Assembly (NCBI GenBank): GCA_947367855.1
Contig: CANBFE010000010.1
Span: 51,017-115,016 of the forward strand
DNA: 64,000 bases
Direction: 5' to 3'
Source of the DNA: an uncultured Lachnospiraceae bacterium
GTDB lineage: Bacteria; Bacillota; Clostridia; Lachnospirales; Lachnospiraceae
In this document: piece by piece, positions 58,202-64,000 of the stretch
Position numbering within the stretch: the first letter of the stretch is position 1
Layout: every line of letters begins with the position of its first letter
Position numbers and translations under genes: made by a program
Notes under the pieces: model-generated
The model's database searches: none
Told to the model about the DNA's origin: nothing
The model's input: only the letters and a program-made list of their open reading frames with translations

Positions 58202-59122
58202 TCAGCCCCGGTTTTCTTTTGCTCCCTCCGGTCTATAGTCCAGATGTACGTCCAATTGATTATAGGCAATCTCAATACCGTTCTCATCCAGGCAGAGCTT
58301 GCAGTTCTCGGTAATCCGCCATTTTCCCTTCCAGAAATCCTCCTGTTTAAACCAACACCGCACCCCCAGTTTTACGCAGGAGTCCGCCAGGGAATCCACA
58401 TATACAAGCATATCCCTGTCTTTCAGCACAGCCTCGTCCTGGGCCAGGAGCTGCAGCAGAACCTCTTTCGCCTTCCTTAAGTCGGCCTGGTAGGAGATTC
58501 CCACGGATATATCCATGCGCCTGGCTTCCTGGGTGGTGACGTTGACCAGGCTGTTGTTGGCCAGGTTGCCGTTGGGCAGAATCACGGTCTGGTTGTCCGG
58601 CGTCAGCAGCTTTGTATAGAAAATCTGAATCTCCGTGACGGTGCCCTCCTTCTCGGAATAGCCTTCCCGGATATAATCTCCCACCTTGAAGGGTTTCAGG
58701 GCCAGAATCAACACCCCTCCCGCCAGATTGGAGAGGCTGCCCTGGACCGCCAGACCGATGGCCACGCCGGCAGAACCCAGCACAGCCACCACGCTTGCCG
58801 CATCCAGTCCGAAGGAGGAAGCCAGAAAGGTCACAAGCAGCACATACAGCGTTGCCTTGGTAAAAGAATCCACAAACTGGATCACTCCCAGTTCGGCATT
58901 GGCGCGTTTCATGGATTTCCTGATAATCCCACGTATAAATTTAATCAGATTTACGCCGATCAGGAAAAATACCACCGCCAGGAGAACCCGCAGTCCGAAG
59001 TTGAAAGCCTTCTCCGGCAGCTGATTCATAAATTCCCGTATCACATCCGGGTGTATTTTCTCCTCAATTCCCTCGATCACATTATCGGCGGCGCCTCCCG
59101 CTGTCAGTCCATAGATTATCAC
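58202..59122 (-). CDS. mscS: Small-conductance mechanosensitive channel (MscS family)
   Basis: Mechanosensitive channel of 306 residues that releases solutes on osmotic downshock. A hydrophobic N-terminal part has three membrane segments (about 40-66, 85-108 and 115-148). The last is the pore helix GSAGVAIGLAVQGSLSNLAGGVLILALKP split over residues 116-144, rich in Gly and Ala as in MscS TM3. The cytosolic beta domain contains GDYIREGYSEKEGTV and ILPNGNLANNSLVN. It lies 68 bases upstream of the unknown gene at 57471 and 110 bases after glgB. Confidence 0.94.
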   Translation of the reverse strand: MIIYGLTAGGAADNVIEGIEEKIHPDVIREFMNQLPEKAFNFGLRVLLAVVFFLIGVNLIKFIRGIIRKSMKRANAELGVIQFVDSFTKATLYVLLVTFLASSFGLDAASVVAVLGSAGVAIGLAVQGSLSNLAGGVLILALKPFKVGDYIREGYSEKEGTVTEIQIFYTKLLTPDNQTVILPNGNLANNSLVNVTTQEARRMDISVGISYQADLRKAKEVLLQLLAQDEAVLKDRDMLVYVDSLADSCVKLGVRCWFKQEDFWKGKWRITENCKLCLDENGIEIAYNQLDVHLDYRPEGAKENRG

Positions 59123-59232
59123 GTTTACCTGTCCTTCCTGAATGTTCTCCTGTGACTTCTGTTTTTACAGGGAACCTGTTCTTTGGTTCTCTGGTTTCCG
59201 GCAGAAGCTTTGTCAGCCTTTCCCTCCGCCTT

Positions 59233-61908
59233 CTATGCGCTTTCTGTTTCGGCAGCTTTCTTTACCGACTTACCGTCTGCCTTTTTAGCAGATTTCCGTG
59301 CCGGTTTTTCAGAGGTCTTTTGGGGTTCTTTCCCCTCTTTTTTTGCCGCTGCCTTCTTCCCTGACGCTTTTGCGGCTTTTTTTGTCTCCGGGACTGCTTC
59401 CTTTACCACATTGACCGCAGTGGTCCGATGTACACTGTGTTCCGGCGTTTTTGCGGTTTTTCCTGTTTTCTTTTCCGCAGATGCTTCAGGTTCTCCGGAT
59501 TCTTTTGCAGCTGCCTGTTCGGAAGGGCTGCCCTTCGCCGCTTTTTTTGCCGCTTTATCTGCAGCGGCAGTTTCTGTCTCCTCTGCAGATTCAGAAGCTT
59601 TTGCAGAAGCCGCGGCCTTTCCTTTCTTTCCGGCGTCCTTCAGCGTCTTTTTCGCCTTTTCCTCCGCAGCCTGGGCCTCTTTCTCCTTGGCCATTTCTTC
59701 CTCCGTATAAGGAATATATTTCAGGATGCTCAAGGAAAGGGGCGCCATCTTCACGGTGACGGAATAAGGTCTGTCATCCCACTCCACGGCTTTTGCCCGT
59801 TTCAGGCGGTTATTCACAATGCCTGTGCCGCCGTACTTTTCGCTGTCGGAATTGAAAATTTCCTTGTATTTTCCCGCGTAGGGCGTTCCTGTGGTAATCT
59901 CCCGCTCCACGCCGGCGAAATTCGCCACCACCAGAAGGGTTTCCTCTGTCTTCTCCCCTTTCCGCAGATAGGTCAGGTAGCAGTCCTGGGCGGAGATATG
60001 ATTCACCCACTCAAAGCCTTCCGGCGCATCATCCCGCTCATACAGGGCAGGCAGCGTGCGGTAAAGGTGATTCAGCTCCTTCACCAGAACAGAGATTCCC
60101 TTATGCTCCGGCACTTCCGCCAGATTCCATTCCACGCTCCGGTCCTCGTTCCACTCGTCAAACTCTCCCAGATCCTGGCCCATGAACAGGAGCTTCTTCC
60201 CCGGATGGGTCATCATGTACGCAAAGGTCAGCCTTAAATTGGCAAATTTCTGCGCCCTGTCCCCGGGCATTTTCCCGATCAGGGAAGCCTTGCCATGGAC
60301 CACTTCGTCGTGGGAAAAGACCAGGATAAACTTCTCGCTGTAGGCATAAACCATGCTGAAGGTCAGTTCCCCGTGGCGGTGGCTCCTGAAATAAGGGTCA
60401 AATTTAATATAATCCAGATAATCGTTCATAAAGCCCATATTCCATTTCAGGTCAAAGCCCAGCCCGTCGTCATCCAGTTCTCCCGTAATCTTCGGGAAGG
60501 CCGTACTCTCCTCTGCGATGGTCAGCACGCCCGGATTGCGTTTCTTCATAATGGAATTCAGGTGTTTGATCAGTTCAATGGCCTCCAGGTTCTCCTTTCC
60601 GCCGTACATATTGGCAACCCATTCCCCGTCCTTTTTGCCGTAATCCAGATAAAGCATACTGGCCACAGCGTCCATACGGATGCCGTCCGCGTGGAATTTC
60701 TCCACCCAGAACAGGGCATTGGCAATGAGATAATTGGACACCTGGGGTCTGCCGTAATTGTAGATCAACGTGCCCCAATGGGGATGGCTGCCCTGTCTGG
60801 GGTCCAGATGCTCATAGAGGCAGGTGCCGTCAAAATTGGACAATCCATAGGTATCCCTGGGGAAGTGGGCCGGAACCCAGTCAAGAATCACGCCGATTCC
60901 CGCCTTGTGAAGCTCATTCACAAAATACATAAAGTCTTCCGGGGTACCGTACCTGGCGGTAGGGGCATAATAGCCGATTACCTGGTAGCCCCAGGACCCG
61001 TCCAGGGGATGCTCCATCACGGGCATCAATTCCACATGGGTATATCCCATTTCCTTGATATAGGGAATCAGCCGCGCTGCAATTTCACGGTAATTGGGAT
61101 AAACTTCTTTGTCCTCCCGTACAACGGAGCCAAGATAGAGTTCGTATATGCTCACAGGCACATTTCCTGTCTGGAAAGCCTCCCGTCCCTTGAGGAATTT
61201 TTCGTCTTCCCATCGGAAGGAATTCAGGTCCGCAACCACAGACGCCGTCTCCGGGCGCTTCTGGGCGGCATTTCCGTAAGGGTCCGCCTTCAGATAGGTC
61301 AGCCCGCCCTTCAGTTTCAGTTCAAATTTGTAATTGTCCCCAGGTTTTGCGTCCGGAAGGAACAGTTCAAAGATGCCGGAATCCCAGAGCCGCCGCATCT
61401 GATGGGCTCTTCCGTCCCAGTTGTTGAAATCTCCCACCACACTGGCCCGCAGCACATTGGGCGCCCACACCGCAAAATAGGTCCCCGAAATCCCGTCGAT
61501 TACCATGGGATGCGCACCCAGTTTCTCATACACGGTATAGTGGATTCCGTTTTTGAATTTCTCCGTGTCTTTCTGGGTAATCTGGGGGGCAAAGCGGTAG
61601 GCTTCCCCTCTCACATACTCATTTCCATCTTTTCCCCGGACCAGGTAATGGTAGGCGGGAAGGGCGTTTTCCCTGCCGGACACAAAAGCCGCAAAGAATC
61701 CCTCCTCATCTGCCAGTTCCATCTCCACGGTCTCGCCGTCCTTCTCAAATACGATGGAGGCAGCCTCCGCCCCGGGGAAATAGGCCTGCACCACTGTCTG
61801 CCGCCCGGATTTGTGGGGGCCAAGCAACTCGTGGGGATTGTCGGATTCCGAATAGACAATCTCCTCGATTCCCGCCCAGTTCATCAGTCCATACAGTTTT
61901 TTGTTCAT
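59233..61908 (-). CDS. glgB: 1,4-alpha-glucan branching enzyme with a long Ala/Lys tail
   Basis: Glycogen branching enzyme. The first part (about 1-735) has an N-terminal CBM48 region (TYFAVWAPNVLRASVVGDFNNWDG) and the GH13 barrel with motifs DWVPAHFP, GIRMDAVASMLYLDYG (nucleophile Asp), LTIAEESTAFP (acid Glu) and FSHDEVVHG. The enzyme normally ends near 640-740 residues, but this reads to 891. The extra 153 residues (739-891) consist almost wholly of Ala, Lys, Glu, Ser and Thr, resembling histone H1 or bacterial AlgP-like tails. No stop or frameshift separates them. The DUF1015 gene is upstream; no other glg genes are in the window. Confidence 0.94.
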   Translation of the reverse strand: MNKKLYGLMNWAGIEEIVYSESDNPHELLGPHKSGRQTVVQAYFPGAEAASIVFEKDGETVEMELADEEGFFAAFVSGRENALPAYHYLVRGKDGNEYVRGEAYRFAPQITQKDTEKFKNGIHYTVYEKLGAHPMVIDGISGTYFAVWAPNVLRASVVGDFNNWDGRAHQMRRLWDSGIFELFLPDAKPGDNYKFELKLKGGLTYLKADPYGNAAQKRPETASVVADLNSFRWEDEKFLKGREAFQTGNVPVSIYELYLGSVVREDKEVYPNYREIAARLIPYIKEMGYTHVELMPVMEHPLDGSWGYQVIGYYAPTARYGTPEDFMYFVNELHKAGIGVILDWVPAHFPRDTYGLSNFDGTCLYEHLDPRQGSHPHWGTLIYNYGRPQVSNYLIANALFWVEKFHADGIRMDAVASMLYLDYGKKDGEWVANMYGGKENLEAIELIKHLNSIMKKRNPGVLTIAEESTAFPKITGELDDDGLGFDLKWNMGFMNDYLDYIKFDPYFRSHRHGELTFSMVYAYSEKFILVFSHDEVVHGKASLIGKMPGDRAQKFANLRLTFAYMMTHPGKKLLFMGQDLGEFDEWNEDRSVEWNLAEVPEHKGISVLVKELNHLYRTLPALYERDDAPEGFEWVNHISAQDCYLTYLRKGEKTEETLLVVANFAGVEREITTGTPYAGKYKEIFNSDSEKYGGTGIVNNRLKRAKAVEWDDRPYSVTVKMAPLSLSILKYIPYTEEEMAKEKEAQAAEEKAKKTLKDAGKKGKAAASAKASESAEETETAAADKAAKKAAKGSPSEQAAAKESGEPEASAEKKTGKTAKTPEHSVHRTTAVNVVKEAVPETKKAAKASGKKAAAKKEGKEPQKTSEKPARKSAKKADGKSVKKAAETESA

Positions 61909-62071
61909 GCTTTTTGTCCTTTCCTTCCTGTTAGTATTTCATGTGCATGTATCTGTTTCTTTGCCTTCGAAGATCCGGCCTCTGCTTCTTCCTCTTCCCT
62001 GTACCGGTCCGCTCCTTCCGGAACCTTCCTGGAGCCCCCGGTTCTTTCAGAAAAATACCGCCATGGGCCTT

Positions 62072-63361
62072 TCAGTCCAGGGCGTGCAGAAACAGGCCGC
62101 TGCGCAGTTTGGGTTCAAACCAGGTGGATTTTGGCGGCATCAGCCTTCCTGCGTCCGCTACGGCGAAAAGTTCCTCCATGGAGGTGGGATACAGGGAAAA
62201 TGCCACAGCCAATCCCTTCCCCTCCCGGGTGTGGGCCTCTTCCCCCGTATAGGCGCCCTGTTCCCTCCGGACTCTGCGCTCCAGTTCCTCCAGTCCCCGG
62301 ATGCCCCCCACAAAATCAATGCGCTTATCCGTCTTTGGATCCTCTATGCCCAGGATGGGACCCAGGAGATGATTCTGCAGCAGGGAAACATCCAGTCCGT
62401 CCACGGCATCCCCGGACAATATGGAGGGCCTGGCTGTCAGCCGATACCATTCCCCGTCCAGAAACATACCGAACTGCCCCTTTCCTTCAGGGCGGTAAGG
62501 CGCTTCCGGGGCTTTCTCCACCAGGAACCCCTGGGAAATCTTCTCCAAAAAGGTCTCTTTATTGTAACCCTTCAGGTCTTTTACTACGCGGTTGTAATCC
62601 ATGATGTGCAGCTCTTCATCCGGAAACAGTACCGACAGAAAATAATTGAATTCTTCCTCCCCGGTGTAATCCGGATTGGCCGCCCGGCGCATCAGACCAA
62701 CCTTTACTGCAGAAGCACAGCGGTGATGGCCGTCTGCAATGTAAATCGAATCCATCTGCTGAAACTGCCTCCGAATGATAGAAAAGGCACTTTCCTCCTC
62801 CCTTATGACCCACACCTTGTGGCCCACACCGTCCTCCGCCACAAAAGCACAGGCCGGGGCCTCTTCCTTCCCTGCACGGATCACGTCACGAAGCACCGGA
62901 TCTGCCCGGTATGCCAGGAAAATAGGGCCTGTCTGCATATTGCACACATCCACATGGCGGATTCTGTCCTGTTCTTTGTCCGCCCGGGTATTTTCATGCT
63001 TTTTGATAACATTGTCCCTGTAGTCATCTATGGAGGCGCATGCCACAATCCCTGTCTGGCTCCTGCCGTTCATGGTCAGTTCATACAGATAATAGCAGGG
63101 CTGTCCCTCTTTTACAAAGCGGCCCTGGCTGATCCGCTGCTGCAGCAGAGAGGCTGCCCGCCTGTACACCTCCTCCGCATAAGTGTCCACCTCCGGGCCG
63201 AACCCTGTCTCTGCGCGGTCTATCGCCAGAAAAGAATCCGGATTCCGTTTGGCCTCCTCCGTGGCTTCCTCTCGGTTATATACGTCATAGGGCAGGGCAG
63301 CAATTTTGCTTTCCAGTCCCGGCGCAGGACGGTAAGCGGAAAACGGTCTGATATTTGCCAT
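62072..63361 (-). CDS. DUF1015 (SerK/ParB-like) family protein
   Basis: DUF1015 protein of 429 residues. The N-terminus reads IRPFSAYRPAPGLESKIAAL, then PYDVYNREEA. The family motif YIADGHHRCASA lies near residue 230, and a C-terminal DFVGG region follows. In other Clostridia such genes often sit beside serA and serC, and some relatives are serine kinases, but no serine gene is adjacent here. The 163-base gap downstream before glgB holds nothing I recognise. The function is therefore tentative. Confidence 0.88.
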   Translation of the reverse strand: MANIRPFSAYRPAPGLESKIAALPYDVYNREEATEEAKRNPDSFLAIDRAETGFGPEVDTYAEEVYRRAASLLQQRISQGRFVKEGQPCYYLYELTMNGRSQTGIVACASIDDYRDNVIKKHENTRADKEQDRIRHVDVCNMQTGPIFLAYRADPVLRDVIRAGKEEAPACAFVAEDGVGHKVWVIREEESAFSIIRRQFQQMDSIYIADGHHRCASAVKVGLMRRAANPDYTGEEEFNYFLSVLFPDEELHIMDYNRVVKDLKGYNKETFLEKISQGFLVEKAPEAPYRPEGKGQFGMFLDGEWYRLTARPSILSGDAVDGLDVSLLQNHLLGPILGIEDPKTDKRIDFVGGIRGLEELERRVRREQGAYTGEEAHTREGKGLAVAFSLYPTSMEELFAVADAGRLMPPKSTWFEPKLRSGLFLHALD

Positions 63362-63408
63362 CTTTTCGTTCCTCTTTTCTTATCCGATTTTCCTTTTTGG
63401 AAAAGTGT

Positions 63409-63528
63409 TCACAATGATGCGCGGATATCATTTCTTTTTTTGCCAAACTTATGAATCACATTGTCTATCCAGAAAGTGATGAAAAAATCCGCAATTTCTG
63501 CCATTCCATTCACAATAAAATCCACCAT
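63409..63528 (-). CDS. 39-residue putative membrane peptide
   Basis: Short frame read by hand from ATG 63528 to TGA 63409. A strong ribosome-binding site (TAGGAGGCTTGT) is formed by and after the stop of the DUF1266 fragment, nine bases before this ATG. The peptide begins VDFIVNGMAEIADFF and continues with a hydrophobic aromatic stretch (ITFWIDNVI) and a basic end (KFGKKRNDIR). It looks like a small membrane-associated protein. I know no characterised family. Expression from the broken upstream gene is uncertain. Confidence 0.55.
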   Translation of the reverse strand: MVDFIVNGMAEIADFFITFWIDNVIHKFGKKRNDIRASL

Positions 63529-63537
63529 ACAAGCCTC

Positions 63538-63936
63538 CTATCTCTGCTGCTTCGCGTCTATCGGTTTATACCACATACCGCTGCCCCAGGCAGTGCCCTC
63601 TTCCATCAGAATCCGGACAAGCCGCGTCCACAATTCCAGTCCCTGATTCAGCTCCGGTAATTTCGCGCCGTGCCGGAAATCCCAGTACAACTCCCCGCAG
63701 ATCAGACTGACGGCAAAATCCGCCCAGTTTTCGAAAACCTGTGCCTGGGCAATCCAGTGCTCCGCCATCTCGTCCAACTCTTCCCTGTTCAATATCCCGC
63801 AGGCATATCCTGTCCGCAGATGTCCCACGCACTCACAGATATCCCAGGCCAGATAGCCTCTGTGCCCCACAATGGGATAGAACTGGGCGGAGAAATTCCT
63901 GGCCACCTGAAAAAAATCCGCCGCCTCCCTATATTG
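63538..63936 (-). pseudogene. DUF1266-domain gene, 5' end missing
   Basis: The readable part (about 122-133 residues) contains the DUF1266 pattern YLAWDICECVGHLRTGYACGI and later FENWADFAVSLICGELYWDF. Such proteins normally extend well before this point and have a proper start. Here the frame meets TGA at 63937-63939. The only in-frame start is a GTG at 63906 with a ribosome-binding site too far upstream. Sequence beyond 63937 turns AT-rich at once. It is therefore probably a 5'-truncated remnant, cut by an insertion or deletion. The C-terminal end with the small peptide gene behind it is intact. Confidence 0.6.
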
Positions 63937-64000
63937 TCAAGTGATTTTCCTTAAAAAATCAAGGAATTTTAAAGTTTATATCTCAGGTGAATGAGCCAGG

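Noticed and set aside
60295..62604. Plus-strand frame of about 770 codons opposite glgB and the DUF1015 gene
   Set aside because: It is antisense to conserved catalytic motifs of GlgB on the minus strand; no recognisable domain.
63451..63660. Plus-strand frame of 69 codons near the right end
   Set aside because: It runs antisense to the DUF1266 remnant and the 39-residue peptide, which has a far better ribosome-binding site.
1..64000. CRISPR array, prophage or complete insertion sequence
   Set aside because: No regularly spaced repeats, no phage structural genes, and no transposase were seen anywhere in the window.

Overview
The window reads as a chromosomal segment of a spore-forming, anaerobic member of the Clostridia, most likely Lachnospiraceae. 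The evidence is core gene order typical of Firmicutes (ylxM-ffh-rpsP-khpA-rimM-trmD-rplS-lepB and plsX-acpP-rnc-smc-ftsY), sporulation genes (yqfC, yqfD, a LysM/GH18 spore-hydrolase type protein), a monomeric [FeFe] hydrogenase, a methionine synthase without the SAM reactivation domain, and the GGGtGRT protein with its NifU-like partner. GC content looks moderate to high for the group (by eye a little over half), with an AT-richer island near 56-57.4 kb. Almost all genes lie on the minus strand. The species cannot be named from the sequence alone.

Layout. 1-5570: SRP / ribosomal protein / tRNA and rRNA maturation operon on the minus strand, from a strong promoter before ylxM to a lepB cut by the window edge; its trmD is fused to a GNAT acetyltransferase module. 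5619-8020: a plus-strand cassette of three overlapping genes (SDR reductase, metallophosphoesterase, ATP-grasp ligase) of unknown product. 8033-12836: RACo-like corrinoid-protein activator, YitT membrane protein, threonine ammonia-lyase, FtsY. 12875-19477: SMC, RNase III, ACP, PlsX, then L32 and DUF177, each block with a clear promoter. 19508-25429: maltose-type acetyltransferase, group B-like hydrogenase, two FAD proteins, a possible BofC-like protein. 25490-33694: flippase, YbeY, PhoH, YqfD, YqfC, pyrimidine-nucleoside phosphorylase, GH18 protein, endonuclease III, BFD-like ferredoxin. 33708-40385: RecD2, a sugar oxidoreductase/isomerase pair opposite an AraC regulator, DegV protein, acetolactate synthase small subunit. 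40424-46654: ilvB, metH, a lipoprotein and three small membrane proteins. 46877-48668: the GGGtGRT / Fe-S scaffold pair, the best candidate here for a poorly described system. 48846-54105: acyltransferase, topoisomerase III, aspartate-semialdehyde dehydrogenase, argininosuccinate lyase. 54309-57307: ABC importer without a binding protein, a repeat cluster, a GNAT-type toxin/antitoxin-like pair, tRNA-Thr. 57471-64000: unknown gene, MscS channel, glycogen branching enzyme with a histone-like tail, DUF1015 protein, a 39-residue membrane peptide, and a DUF1266 gene broken at the window's end.

How genes may work together. The first and third blocks join membrane targeting (Ffh, FtsY, YlxM, signal peptidase), ribosome assembly and lipid precursor supply. 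MetH (42149-44665) has homocysteine, folate and cobalamin modules only, so the RACo-like protein at 8033 is a plausible separate reactivator; this is inference. IlvA and IlvBN cover early steps of branched-chain amino-acid synthesis; Asd and ArgH serve aspartate-family and arginine synthesis. No CRISPR array, complete insertion sequence, prophage or riboswitch was recognised.
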